In this document: positions 27,315 through 36,147 of the stretch, one piece after another | How positions within the stretch are numbered: position 1 is the stretch's first letter | How the letters are laid out: each line of letters starts with the position of its first letter | Assembly (NCBI GenBank): GCA_041920465.1 | Contig: JBHGXW010000019.1 | Span: 1-64,000, forward strand | Length of the DNA stretch: 64,000 nucleotides | From: Brevibacillus_H sp041920465 | GTDB lineage: Bacteria; Bacillota; Bacilli; Brevibacillales; Brevibacillaceae | Direction of reading: 5' to 3' | Notes under the pieces: generated by a model | Databases searched by the model: none | What the model saw: the letters and a program-made list of their open reading frames with translations, nothing else | Told to the model about the DNA's origin: nothing | Made by a program: the position numbers and the translations under genes

Positions 27315-28661
27315 ATGACCGAGAAAGCACCATCAAAAGAGAAGGTGGCAATCGTAACTCTAGGTTGCGAGAAGAACCTTGTTGACTCTGACATGATGGC
27401 TCATTTAATTGACGAACGTGGTTATGAATTGGTAGATGACCCTGAACAAGCGACAGTGGTAATTGTCAATACGTGTGGGTTTATCGATGCAGCTAAAGAA
27501 GAGTCAGTCGCCAAAATCCTGGACATGGCTGATTTGAAAGAGTCAGGAAAACTCAAATCGCTTGTTGTTGCCGGGTGTCTGACTCAACGCTATAAAGAAG
27601 ACATCCTGAACGAGATTCCGGAAGTGGACGGAATAGTGGGTACTGGCGATTTTATGTCTATTACTCAAATTATTGAGGAATCATTGGCAGGAAAGAAACC
27701 GATTTACGTCGGCAATCCGGTCTTCCGCTATGAAGAAGTAGTAAAACGCAAGGTGAAGGAAGGAACGTACTCGGCATACATTAAAATTGCCGAAGGGTGT
27801 GATAACGCCTGTACGTTTTGCAGCATTCCGTTGATGCGGGGAGCGTTCCGCAGCCGAACCATCGAATCCATCGTGGAAGAAGCCAAGCACCTGGCCTCTC
27901 AAGGAATTATTGAGATCAGCCTGATTGCGCAGGATTCCACCAATTATGGGACAGATATTTATGACGGCAAGTTAATGCTGCCAACTTTGTTGAACGAGCT
28001 GTCCAAAGTGGAAGGGATTGAATGGATTCGCCTGCACTACGCCTACCCGGGCTTCTTCACCGATGAACTGATTGAAGTATTTGCAACTAACCCCAAAGTA
28101 TGTAAGTATGTAGATATGCCATTGCAGCATTCGGAAGATGTGATCCTCAAGAGAATGCGTCGTCCGGGTCGTCAGCGCGATATTCGCGAGCTGGTTGCCA
28201 AGATCCGCAGCAGAGTGCAGGATGTGGCAATTCGCACTTCGTTAATCGTTGGTTTTCCTGGCGAAACAGAAGAAGACTTCAACAAGCTATGTGATTTTGT
28301 GAAAGAAATTAAGTTTGACCGTCTTGGCGTATTTACTTACTCTAACGAGGATGATACACCGGCTAGCCGCCTGCCAGATCCCGTGGATGAAGAAACAAAA
28401 GAAAAGCGGGCCAACATCCTGATGGAAATTCAGCGTGAAATTGCCCGTGAGAAAAATGGACAATTGGTAGGCAAAGTTCTGCCTGTCCTAATTGAAAGAT
28501 ACGAAGGCCGCAATCATATATTCATCGGACGCACCCAGTACGACGCTCCCGAAATTGACGGAGAAGTGTTTGTAAGTGGGTATAAGGGCGAACTGGGGAA
28601 AATCGTGAAAGTGAGGATTACGCATTCGTACGAATACGACTTGGCTGGGGAGGTAATCTAA
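27315..28661 (+). CDS. rimO: RimO, ribosomal protein S12 methylthiotransferase
   Basis: 448 aa from ATG 27315 (RBS TTGGAGG). N-terminal UPF0004 domain with the cluster Cys residues (TLGCEKNLVDS, NTCGF, VAGCLTQ), radical SAM motif CxxxCxxC in GCDNACTFCSIP and a C-terminal TRAM domain. RimO adds a methylthio group to an Asp of S12. The GCEKN/VDS signature and lack of the MiaB N-terminal extension separate it from MiaB at 52020. Stop directly abuts pgsA. Confidence 0.95.
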   Translation: MTEKAPSKEKVAIVTLGCEKNLVDSDMMAHLIDERGYELVDDPEQATVVIVNTCGFIDAAKEESVAKILDMADLKESGKLKSLVVAGCLTQRYKEDILNEIPEVDGIVGTGDFMSITQIIEESLAGKKPIYVGNPVFRYEEVVKRKVKEGTYSAYIKIAEGCDNACTFCSIPLMRGAFRSRTIESIVEEAKHLASQGIIEISLIAQDSTNYGTDIYDGKLMLPTLLNELSKVEGIEWIRLHYAYPGFFTDELIEVFATNPKVCKYVDMPLQHSEDVILKRMRRPGRQRDIRELVAKIRSRVQDVAIRTSLIVGFPGETEEDFNKLCDFVKEIKFDRLGVFTYSNEDDTPASRLPDPVDEETKEKRANILMEIQREIAREKNGQLVGKVLPVLIERYEGRNHIFIGRTQYDAPEIDGEVFVSGYKGELGKIVKVRITHSYEYDLAGEVI

Positions 28662-29237
28662 ATGAATCTCGCCAACCGCATTACACTCGTTAGAATTTTT
28701 CTTGTCCCGGTTGTTATGTTTTTCTTGCTTGTCCGTTATAAGTTCGGATACTTTACGATTGGCAGCATCAGTATGACCTATAACGAGGTAATCGCGGCAT
28801 TGGTATTTATCTTGGCAGCTAGTACGGATGGCCTTGATGGATACATCGCCCGCAAGCGCAAAATTGTCACCAATCTGGGCAAATTTTTAGACCCATTGGC
28901 GGATAAGCTTTTGATCTCGGCTGCCCTCATTTCCTTAGTGGAGATGCAGCGGTTGGAGGCTTGGATTGCTATTGTCATTATCAGCAGGGAATTTGCCGTT
29001 ACCGGACTTCGTTTAGTGGCGGCGGCAGAAGGACAAGTTATTGCCGCCAGTGCTCTTGGAAAATTAAAGACTTGGGTGCAGATTGTTGCGATTGTGGCTT
29101 TAATGATCCGCAACTTCCCGTTTGAGCATGTAGGATTTCCGTTTGCGACGATTGCCATGTGGGCGATGGTGGTTATCACCCTTTATTCGGGCTATGATTA
29201 CTTTGCGAAAAACAAAAAAGTTATCCATTATTCATAG
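28662..29237 (+). CDS. pgsA: PgsA, phosphatidylglycerophosphate synthase
   Basis: 191 aa membrane enzyme of the CDP-alcohol phosphotransferase family: motif DG-(x2)-AR-(x8)-G-(x3)-D-(x3)-D seen as STDGLDGYIARKRKIV then GKFLDPLADK. Makes phosphatidylglycerol phosphate from CDP-diacylglycerol and glycerol 3-phosphate. Start immediately follows the rimO stop. Confidence 0.95.
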   Translation: MNLANRITLVRIFLVPVVMFFLLVRYKFGYFTIGSISMTYNEVIAALVFILAASTDGLDGYIARKRKIVTNLGKFLDPLADKLLISAALISLVEMQRLEAWIAIVIISREFAVTGLRLVAAAEGQVIAASALGKLKTWVQIVAIVALMIRNFPFEHVGFPFATIAMWAMVVITLYSGYDYFAKNKKVIHYS

Positions 29238-29301
29238 CCTTGTTTCCTTGGCAAAAGCCGAACGGCCACGAAATGCATACATAAAGTTGAGGTTGGTAGG
29301 G

Positions 29302-30543
29302 ATGAGAGCGGAAATTATTGCGGTAGGCACCGAACTTTTGCTTGGTCAAATTGCCAATACCAATGCGCAATTTTTGTCGCAAAAATTAGCGGAATTGGGC
29401 ATAAACGTGTTTTTCCATACCGTCGTGGGAGATAACAGCGAACGGTTGTTACAGGCCATTCAGCTTGCCGCTTCACGCGCTGATATCGTAATGATGACAG
29501 GCGGTTTGGGGCCAACTCAAGATGATTTGACCAAAGAAACCGTAGCCATGTATGTTGGGCGGCAATTGATGGAAGATGCACCGTCAATGAAGCGCATTCA
29601 TGACTTTTTTGTTCAGCGCGGCATCACGATGACGGAGAACAACCGAAAACAAGCGCTCGTGATCGAAGGAAGCACCGTATTTCCCAATGATTTCGGGATG
29701 GCTCCGGGGATGGGATTCACTGCCAATGACAAAGTGTTCGTTTTGCTGCCCGGCCCGCCAAGTGAATTATACCCGATGGTTGAACAGTACGTGATGCCGT
29801 TTCTTGTCGATCAGCTTCCCGATAAGCAAGTGTTCCATTCCAAGGTCCTTCGCTTTTTTGGCATTGGTGAGTCGGCGCTTGAGGAACGCTTGCTGGATAT
29901 GATTGAGCGTCAGGACAACCCCACGATTGCTCCGTATGCCAAAGAATTTGAGGTGACACTTCGGATTACGGCCCGTGCGAAATCCGTGGAAGAAGCTGAG
30001 CAGTATATCGTGCTTGTCGAGAATGAAATCCGTGATCGATTGGGTCAATATATTTACGCAGAGGGAGAGACCTCTCTGCAAGAAGTGCTCTACACCGCTT
30101 TATCCGAGCGTCAGGAGACCATTTCATTTGCCGAAAGTTGCACGGGAGGCACACTTGCTTCTTTGCTTACTTCGGTGCCGGGAGCATCTGCTGTTTTTCC
30201 CGGCGGTATCATCAATTACAGCAACGAAACCAAACATGGCCTGCTCGACATTCCGCTTGATGTACTCAAGACGGAGGGAGCGGTCAGTGCAGCATGTGCC
30301 AAGCTATTGGCTGAACAGATTCGCGCAAAGCTTGGTACTACACATGGAGTATCGGTAACCGGTGTAGCCGGGCCAAGCCAGTCGGAAGGAAAACCGGTAG
30401 GGCTGATCTATATCGGTCTGGCAAGTGAAGGGTTGCCAACGGAAGTGAAACAACTGCAATTGGCAGGCAAAAGACAGGCAATAATAGGCAGAACAGCAAA
30501 ATTTGCAATGTTTTTCGCTCTGCAACGTTTAAAAGAAAGGTGA
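29302..30543 (+). CDS. cinA: CinA competence/damage-inducible protein
   Basis: 413 aa from ATG 29302 (RBS GGTTGGTAGGG); the longer frame from 29143 overlaps pgsA and is rejected. N-terminal MoCF/COG1058 domain (MRAEIIAVGTELLLGQIANTN split here, GGLGPTQDDLTKE) and C-terminal PncC-like nicotinamide-nucleotide amidase domain (SFAESCTGGTLA, VAGPSQSEGKPVG). Upstream of recA as in many Firmicutes, but here a helicase gene lies between them. Confidence 0.93.
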   Translation: MRAEIIAVGTELLLGQIANTNAQFLSQKLAELGINVFFHTVVGDNSERLLQAIQLAASRADIVMMTGGLGPTQDDLTKETVAMYVGRQLMEDAPSMKRIHDFFVQRGITMTENNRKQALVIEGSTVFPNDFGMAPGMGFTANDKVFVLLPGPPSELYPMVEQYVMPFLVDQLPDKQVFHSKVLRFFGIGESALEERLLDMIERQDNPTIAPYAKEFEVTLRITARAKSVEEAEQYIVLVENEIRDRLGQYIYAEGETSLQEVLYTALSERQETISFAESCTGGTLASLLTSVPGASAVFPGGIINYSNETKHGLLDIPLDVLKTEGAVSAACAKLLAEQIRAKLGTTHGVSVTGVAGPSQSEGKPVGLIYIGLASEGLPTEVKQLQLAGKRQAIIGRTAKFAMFFALQRLKER

Positions 30544-30548
30544 CCATT

Positions 30549-32132
30549 ATGATAATGTTTTCTGATTTACCTTTACATAAGACGATCTTACAAGCAATTC
30601 ATGACATGGGATTTGAAGAACCGTCTCCGATTCAAGCTGCTTGTATTCCCAAAATCCTGGAAGGCGGCGATTTGATCGGGCAAGCCCAAACGGGTACCGG
30701 AAAAACGGCTGCTTTCGGAATTCCATTGATCGAAAAAATGACGCCAGCCAACAAAATTCAAGCGCTGGTACTTACTCCGACCCGCGAATTAGCCATTCAG
30801 GTATCCGGGGAATTAATGCGGATTGCCAAGTATAAAAAAATTCGTACCCTGCCAATCTACGGGGGACAATCGATTAGCCATCAAATTCGTGCCCTGAAGC
30901 AAGGAGTGCAAGTGGTAATCGGTACCCCTGGACGCGTACTTGACCACTTGCGCCGTAAAACCATTCGTCTTGACAGCGTAAATATGCTGATTCTCGACGA
31001 AGCGGACGAAATGCTCGACATGGGCTTTATCGATGATATTGAAACAATCATTAATCACTTGAATGAAGAGCGTCAAACGCTGCTGTTCTCGGCAACCATG
31101 CCGCATGAAATCAAGCGCCTCGCTCATCGCTACATGAAGAATCCGGAGACGGTAGCGGTAAGCCGGGAAGAAGTAACGGCTCCATTAATCGAGCAGGTGT
31201 ATTACAAGGTATTCGAACGCAACAAGTTGGACAGCCTGTGCCGGATTTTGGACAGCGAAGATGTTGAACTGGGTATTATCTTCTGTCGCACCAAACGCGG
31301 AGTGGATGAATTGACCGAAACTCTGCAGGCTCGCGGTTACCTGGCTGACGGCTTGCACGGCGACTTGTCACAAGCACAGCGCGACAAGGTAATGAAAGCA
31401 TTCCGTGAAGGCACAATAGAGTTCTTGATCGCGACGGACGTAGCTGCTCGCGGCATTGACGTCGGCAACGTTTCTCACGTCATTAACTACGATATTCCGC
31501 AAGACAGCGAGAGTTATGTTCACCGTATCGGACGTACAGGTCGTGCCGGTCGCAAGGGCATTGCGATGACACTGGTAACACCGCGTGAAATGAAACAGTT
31601 GATGATCATCCAGAAGCAAACCAAAGCAGAAGTGTCTTCCCGCAATGTGCCTACGCTTGAAGAAGTGGCGGAGCGCAAGCAGGAACAACTGCGCGAACAG
31701 CTTGTCCAATTAATTGAAAGCGGCTCTATTGCTGATATGTACCTGAAGGTGGCAGAGAATCTCACGGGGCAATATCCTGCTGAAAAGGTAGCAGCAGCAG
31801 CCCTTCACCTTGCATTCCATAGCGATGTGGAAGACAATGAAGAGGGCGAAATGTACAATTTCGGGGAGACAGGTGCTGCCAAAGGCATGGTTCGCTTCTT
31901 CCTCAATGTCGGCCGCAATGTGAACATGAAACCGCAGGATTTGGTAAGAGAAATCTCTGAGTCGGTTGGTATTCCCGGCAAGGCGGTAGGGCGTATCGAC
32001 ATTTTTGAGAACTTCACCTTCGTGGAAGTTCCGGAAGATGTAGCGCCGTTCGTCTACGAGGCGCTTCGTCAAACTCGCATTAATGGCAAACGGATCAATA
32101 TGGAGCCTGCCAAGCCGCGCGGCAAAAAGTAA
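30549..32132 (+). CDS. DEAD-box RNA helicase with DbpA RNA-binding domain
   Basis: 527 aa from ATG 30549 (RBS AAAGGTG; ATG 30555 possible). Two RecA-like lobes: Q motif (PSPIQAACIP), AQTGTGKT, PTRELAIQ, DEADEMLDMGF, SAT, and HRIGRTGRAGRKG. A C-terminal DbpA-type domain (VRFFLNVGRNVNMKPQDLV, FTFVEVPEDVA) binds structured RNA such as 23S rRNA in DbpA/DeaD relatives. Likely involved in ribosome assembly or cold-time RNA remodelling. It starts 5 nt after cinA and ends with a terminator, so it shares the cinA transcript and separates cinA from recA. Confidence 0.92.
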   Translation: MIMFSDLPLHKTILQAIHDMGFEEPSPIQAACIPKILEGGDLIGQAQTGTGKTAAFGIPLIEKMTPANKIQALVLTPTRELAIQVSGELMRIAKYKKIRTLPIYGGQSISHQIRALKQGVQVVIGTPGRVLDHLRRKTIRLDSVNMLILDEADEMLDMGFIDDIETIINHLNEERQTLLFSATMPHEIKRLAHRYMKNPETVAVSREEVTAPLIEQVYYKVFERNKLDSLCRILDSEDVELGIIFCRTKRGVDELTETLQARGYLADGLHGDLSQAQRDKVMKAFREGTIEFLIATDVAARGIDVGNVSHVINYDIPQDSESYVHRIGRTGRAGRKGIAMTLVTPREMKQLMIIQKQTKAEVSSRNVPTLEEVAERKQEQLREQLVQLIESGSIADMYLKVAENLTGQYPAEKVAAAALHLAFHSDVEDNEEGEMYNFGETGAAKGMVRFFLNVGRNVNMKPQDLVREISESVGIPGKAVGRIDIFENFTFVEVPEDVAPFVYEALRQTRINGKRINMEPAKPRGKK

Positions 32133-32163
32133 TCCAGGCAGAAAGAAACAAAGACAGAGAGAA

Positions 32164-32200
32164 AGACCATTGCAGAAAACCTGGCTGCAGTGGTCTTTTT
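32164..32200 (+). terminator. Intrinsic terminator between helicase gene and recA
   Basis: AGACCATTGCAG / CTGCAGTGGTCT followed by TTTTT. It isolates recA transcription from the upstream operon. Confidence 0.92.
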
Positions 32201-32208
32201 GTCTCATG

Positions 32209-32222
32209 CGAATATTTGTTCG
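32209..32222 (+). promoter_or_regulatory. LexA (SOS) box upstream of recA
   Basis: CGAATATTTGTTCG, matching the Bacillus consensus CGAAC-N4-GTTCG with one mismatch in the left half-site. It lies just upstream of the recA -35 box. Confidence 0.85.
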
Positions 32223-32232
32223 CAAAAAATAC

Positions 32233-32262
32233 TTGGCAAAGCATTCTGTCTCGATGTATGAT
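32233..32262 (+). promoter_or_regulatory. SigA promoter of recA
   Basis: TTGGCA (32233-32238), 18-nt spacer, TATGAT (32257-32262), 38 nt before the start codon. Confidence 0.75.
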
Positions 32263-32299
32263 GAAAGCAAGAGTTGATTAAGAGAAGGGAGTGTCGGTT

Positions 32300-33358
32300 T
32301 TGACCGATCGTCGCGCTGCATTAGAAAGTGCTTTACGTCAAATAGAAAAGCAATTTGGTAAGGGCTCTATCATGAAACTGGGGGATATCGCCAATGTACA
32401 AGTTTCCACCGTATCTACCGGTGCGCTTGCTTTAGATATTGCCCTTGGTGTGGGCGGTTTCCCACGCGGACGGATTATTGAGATTTATGGTCCGGAGTCT
32501 TCCGGTAAAACAACAGTAGCGCTACATGCGATAGCCGAAGTACAGAAACAAGGCGGACAAGCTGCGTTTATAGACGCGGAGCACGCGCTTGATCCGGTTT
32601 ATGCAGCCAAGCTTGGTGTGAACATTGAGGAGCTTCTGCTTTCCCAGCCGGATACGGGAGAACAGGCGTTGGAGATTGCCGAAGCACTTGTTCGTTCCGG
32701 TGCCGTTGATATTATTGTCGTTGACTCGGTTGCAGCTCTCGTGCCGAAAGCGGAGATCGAAGGGGAGATGGGCGATTCACACGTTGGTTTGCAAGCGCGT
32801 CTGATGTCTCAAGCGCTGCGCAAGCTTTCCGGTGCAATCAACAAATCCAAAACGATCGCCATCTTCATCAACCAATTGCGTGAAAAGGTCGGCGTTATGT
32901 TCGGCAACCCTGAGACTACTCCGGGCGGACGCGCGCTCAAGTTTTACGCAAGTATTCGTCTTGACGTTCGCAAGGCAGAGAGTATCAAGCTGGGAAATGA
33001 TGTGGTTGGAAGCAAAACCAAGATCAAAGTAGTAAAAAACAAAGTAGCGCCGCCGTTTAAAACGGCCGAAGTGGATATCATGTACGGCGAGGGGATCAGC
33101 AGGGAAGGCAGCATTCTTGACATCGGTACGGAGATCGACGTAGTGACAAAGAGCGGTGCCTGGTACTCCTTTAACGAAGAACGTCTGGGCCAAGGACGTG
33201 AAAATGCCAAGCTTTTCCTCAAAGAGAATCCGGAGATTTCCAAGCAAATTGAATTGAAAGTACGCGAATACTTCAGCTTGAATCCGAATTCTATTCCTGC
33301 CGGTGATCCTGAGGTTGATCCGGAGGAAGATATCGAACCAACTTTTGATTTGGAGTAA
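32300..33358 (+). CDS. recA: RecA recombinase
   Basis: 352 aa. TTG 32300 is chosen: AAGGGAG lies 9 nt upstream and the product MTDRRAALESALRQIEKQFG matches RecA N-termini; GTG 32291 abuts the RBS. ATPase core with Walker A GPESSGKT, Walker B VDIIVVDSVAAL, L1/L2 loops and NQLREKVGVMFGNPETTPGG. Acidic C-terminal tail. Homologous recombination and LexA co-protease. Under the LexA box seen at 32209. Confidence 0.97.
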   Translation: MTDRRAALESALRQIEKQFGKGSIMKLGDIANVQVSTVSTGALALDIALGVGGFPRGRIIEIYGPESSGKTTVALHAIAEVQKQGGQAAFIDAEHALDPVYAAKLGVNIEELLLSQPDTGEQALEIAEALVRSGAVDIIVVDSVAALVPKAEIEGEMGDSHVGLQARLMSQALRKLSGAINKSKTIAIFINQLREKVGVMFGNPETTPGGRALKFYASIRLDVRKAESIKLGNDVVGSKTKIKVVKNKVAPPFKTAEVDIMYGEGISREGSILDIGTEIDVVTKSGAWYSFNEERLGQGRENAKLFLKENPEISKQIELKVREYFSLNPNSIPAGDPEVDPEEDIEPTFDLE

Positions 33359-33376
33359 GAAGAAATAGAACCAGAA

Positions 33377-33406
33377 GACAGCCTGTCGTTCAATCGGCAG
33401 GCTGTC
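33377..33406 (+). other. Hairpin between recA and recX
   Basis: GACAGCCTG-tcgttcaatcgg-CAGGCTGTC, without a T-run. Probably reduces rather than stops read-through into recX, in keeping with the low RecX level needed relative to RecA. Confidence 0.6.
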
Positions 33407-33437
33407 ATCGTAATCAAAGGCTAAGAAAGGGGCGAAA

Positions 33438-34097
33438 GTGATGAGGAGCGGTGTGATTACCGCGGTTCATCAGTGCAAGAGAAATCCATCTCGATATGAG
33501 ATCTACATTGAGGATGAGTTATCGTTTGAGGTTCATGAAGACATTCTGGTCAAATACAGTTTGCTGAAAGGCACGGAGATTGATGAACGTTTATATAGTG
33601 AGGTGTTGCTTGCCGAGGAGAAGAATCAGGCATTTCTGCATGCTCTCCGTTATATCGGAATTCGTCCGCGAAGCAAGAGGCAAGTAGAGAATTATTTGTT
33701 GACCAAAGGGTATACCTTGGAACAGGCCAGAGAAGTGTGTGAGCAGTGTGAACAAAAAGGGTATCTTGACGATGCGGCATTTGCCTGTCAGTGGGTGATG
33801 GAACGCTTGCATAACAAGGCGCGCGGCACCTACGCGATTCGCTATGAGTTGCAGCAGAAAGGTATAGCTCAAGAAACGATCAACGTTGCCATGAAACAGA
33901 TCAATCAAGATGATGAGTGGTTGGCCGCTTGCCGGTTGGTCAAGAAAAAATTAAGAGGCCGATCAACTCCCAACGATTTGAAAGAAGAACAGCGAATCCT
34001 CGCTTTTTTGCTGCGTAAAGGTTTTCGGCAGTCCACCGTTGCTAAGATCAGACAAGCGCTGCGCAATGGTACATTATTGGATGAATCAACCAATTGA
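33438..34097 (+). CDS. recX: RecX regulator of RecA
   Basis: 219 aa; GTG 33438 or ATG 33441, both served by AAAGGGG. Three-helix repeats typical of RecX (ALRYIGIRPRSKRQVENYL, YLDDAAFACQWV, TYAIRYELQQKGI, RKGF). RecX binds RecA filaments and modulates their growth. Located directly after recA. Confidence 0.9.
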   Translation: MMRSGVITAVHQCKRNPSRYEIYIEDELSFEVHEDILVKYSLLKGTEIDERLYSEVLLAEEKNQAFLHALRYIGIRPRSKRQVENYLLTKGYTLEQAREVCEQCEQKGYLDDAAFACQWVMERLHNKARGTYAIRYELQQKGIAQETINVAMKQINQDDEWLAACRLVKKKLRGRSTPNDLKEEQRILAFLLRKGFRQSTVAKIRQALRNGTLLDESTN

Positions 34098-34140
34098 GAG
34101 TAAAATTGGTGAAGAATGGCAATATAAATGGGCGTGCTTC

Positions 34141-34170
34141 TTGACAAGCTTCATTGGCAAATAATAAAAT
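34141..34170 (+). promoter_or_regulatory. SigA promoter for rny leader
   Basis: TTGACA (34141-34146), 18-nt spacer, TAAAAT (34165-34170). It lies 266 nt before rny and feeds the leader described next. Confidence 0.65.
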
Positions 34171-34176
34171 AGGTTT

Positions 34177-34299
34177 GTATTTACGTGGTGTTTCATATCA
34201 TTTTCGCTAATTCTTTCGCTAATTCGCAATCGAACAACTGAACACCCGTTCCAGTTTGGACGGATTCAGCCGGACCGAGTAGCTTCGGTCTTGTTTTTT
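34177..34299 (+). terminator. rny leader with direct repeat and terminator hairpin
   Basis: The leader after the promoter at 34141 holds a direct repeat of TTTCGCTAATTC (about 34200-34224), a possible weak stem CCGTTCC/GGACGG, and then the terminator GACCGA-gtagc-TTCGGTC plus TTGTTTTTT at 34273-34299. It would yield a RNA of about 120 nt ending before rny. Whether it is an attenuator, a small RNA, or just the recX terminator is unclear. No known riboswitch class recognised. The rest of the gap to rny (34300-34435) shows nothing more. Confidence 0.55.
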
Positions 34300-34435
34300 A
34301 ACTACGCTTTTCTTTGAAAGCCTATGTTACTAGCCGAATAACGACCTGTTAACCACAGCATGAATCCACAGTGTTATGACGGGGAATGACAAGCGCTTAT
34401 GCAAGAGGAGATGATTGTAAAACAAGGAGGTGAAG

Positions 34436-35998
34436 ATGAATACAGTTATGGAAGTGATTTTACATCCTATTACGATTGTTGCCATGCTCGTTGTGCTAGC
34501 AGTTGGCTTTGGAATCGGTTATTTGATGCGTAAATCAATCGCGGAGGCTAAAATCTCCAGCGCTGAGGTAGCCGCAAGACAAATCGTTGAAGAAGCCAAG
34601 CGCGATGCGGAGGCAGTTAAGAAGGAGAAGGTTCTCGAAGCGAAGGATGAGGTGTTTAAGCTTCGTTCCGATGCAGAAAATGAACTGAAAGAGCGCCGTA
34701 ATGAGATCCAGCGCCAAGAGCGCCGAATTCTCCAAAAAGAAGAATCGATTGACCGCAAAAGCGAACAGCTTGAGCGCAAGGAAACGGAACTGTCTGAACG
34801 TGAAAAGTCGATTGCCGGGCTGCAAGCAAAAGTCGAGCAGTTATATAAAGATCAAGTTGCGGAGCTTGAGCGAATTTCAGGCTTGACGCAAGAGGAAGCG
34901 AAAACGATCATTCTCACCAACGTAGAGAATGAAGTGAAGCATGAAATGGCAATCATGATTAAGGAAATCGAGACTCAAGCAAGAGAGGAAGCTGACAAGA
35001 AGGCTCGCGAGATCATTTCAACTGCCATCCAGCGTTGTGCTGCGGACCATGTGGCGGAAACGACGGTTTCTGTTGTGACCCTGCCGAACGATGAAATGAA
35101 GGGTCGCATTATCGGTCGTGAAGGCCGTAACATCCGTGCGTTGGAGACATTGACTGGTATTGATTTGATTATCGACGATACTCCTGAAGCGGTTATTCTT
35201 TCCGGTTTTGATCCGATTCGCCGGGAAATTGCCAAGACTGCACTGGATAAACTGGTGGCAGATGGCCGAATTCACCCGGCGCGTATTGAAGAAATGGTTG
35301 AGAAAGCACGCCGTGAAGTGGACGAACGCATTCGTGAATACGGTGAACAAGCTACCTTCGAAACAGATGTACATGGATTGCATCCAGACTTGATCAAGAT
35401 TTTGGGGCGTCTCAAATACAGAACAAGTTATGGTCAAAACGTGTTGAAGCACTCGATGGAAGTTGCCCATCTGTGTGGCTTGATGGCTGCCGAAATGAAA
35501 GAAGATGTGAAGCTTGCCAAACGTGCAGGTCTTCTGCATGATATAGGTAAGGCGATCGACCACGAGGTGGAAGGATCACACGTCGAAATTGGTGTTGAAT
35601 TAGCGAAGAAATACGGTGAGCACCCGATAGTGATCAACAGTATCGCTTCTCACCACGGCGATACCGAACCTACATCTGTTATTGCCATGCTTGTAGGTGC
35701 TGCTGACGCATTATCAGCGGCTCGTCCAGGTGCACGCCGTGAGACGCTAGAGACGTATATCAAACGTTTGGAGAAACTCGAAGAAATCTCTGAATCGTTT
35801 GAGGGAGTTGAAAAATCTTACGCCATTCAAGCAGGTCGTGAAGTGCGCGTAATGGTTCAACCAGAGCGTATTGATGATGCTGATGCTGTTCGTTTGGCAC
35901 GTGATATTACCAAACGGATTGAGAGTGAACTGGATTATCCGGGACACATCAAAGTTACGGTTATCCGTGAAACGAGAGCAGTTGAATATGCGAAATAA
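34436..35998 (+). CDS. rny: RNase Y
   Basis: 520 aa from ATG 34436 (RBS AAGGAGG, 6-7 nt). N-terminal membrane anchor (about 8-25), long Glu/Lys/Arg-rich coiled coil (about 30-150), KH domain (MKGRIIGREGRNIRALE) and HD domain (LLHDIGKAIDHEVEGSH) carrying the metal-binding HD pair. Membrane-bound endoribonuclease that starts mRNA decay and partners the RicAFT complex, one member of which (RicA) is at 53549. Confidence 0.97.
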   Translation: MNTVMEVILHPITIVAMLVVLAVGFGIGYLMRKSIAEAKISSAEVAARQIVEEAKRDAEAVKKEKVLEAKDEVFKLRSDAENELKERRNEIQRQERRILQKEESIDRKSEQLERKETELSEREKSIAGLQAKVEQLYKDQVAELERISGLTQEEAKTIILTNVENEVKHEMAIMIKEIETQAREEADKKAREIISTAIQRCAADHVAETTVSVVTLPNDEMKGRIIGREGRNIRALETLTGIDLIIDDTPEAVILSGFDPIRREIAKTALDKLVADGRIHPARIEEMVEKARREVDERIREYGEQATFETDVHGLHPDLIKILGRLKYRTSYGQNVLKHSMEVAHLCGLMAAEMKEDVKLAKRAGLLHDIGKAIDHEVEGSHVEIGVELAKKYGEHPIVINSIASHHGDTEPTSVIAMLVGAADALSAARPGARRETLETYIKRLEKLEEISESFEGVEKSYAIQAGREVRVMVQPERIDDADAVRLARDITKRIESELDYPGHIKVTVIRETRAVEYAK

Positions 35999-36025
35999 AG
36001 TGGCTGAATGCCACTTTATTTTTTT
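35997..36025 (+). terminator. Intrinsic terminator after rny
   Basis: AAAGTGGC-tgaat-GCCACTTT followed by ATTTTTTT, overlapping the rny stop. Confidence 0.85.
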
Positions 36026-36147
36026 ACATGGAAAGGATATCTTTGGCCATAATTGAAGATATGTTTATCGAGTTGTTAGGTTCCGCACGGCTCTGCCGTC
36101 GCCAAAAGGCTCGGAATTGCCGGGTTTTCTAAATGGAGGGGTATGTA

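Noticed and set aside
27315..28661. Second MiaB
   Set aside because: GCEKN/VDS motifs and lack of N-terminal extension fit RimO; MiaB is at 52020.
29143..29301. Long N-terminal extension of CinA
   Set aside because: Overlaps pgsA out of frame and has no family match; ATG 29302 has the RBS and the conserved start.
36061..36132. Possible structured RNA before ymdB
   Set aside because: Only short, weak complementarities (CGGCTC/GGCTCGG region); no stable stem with T-run.
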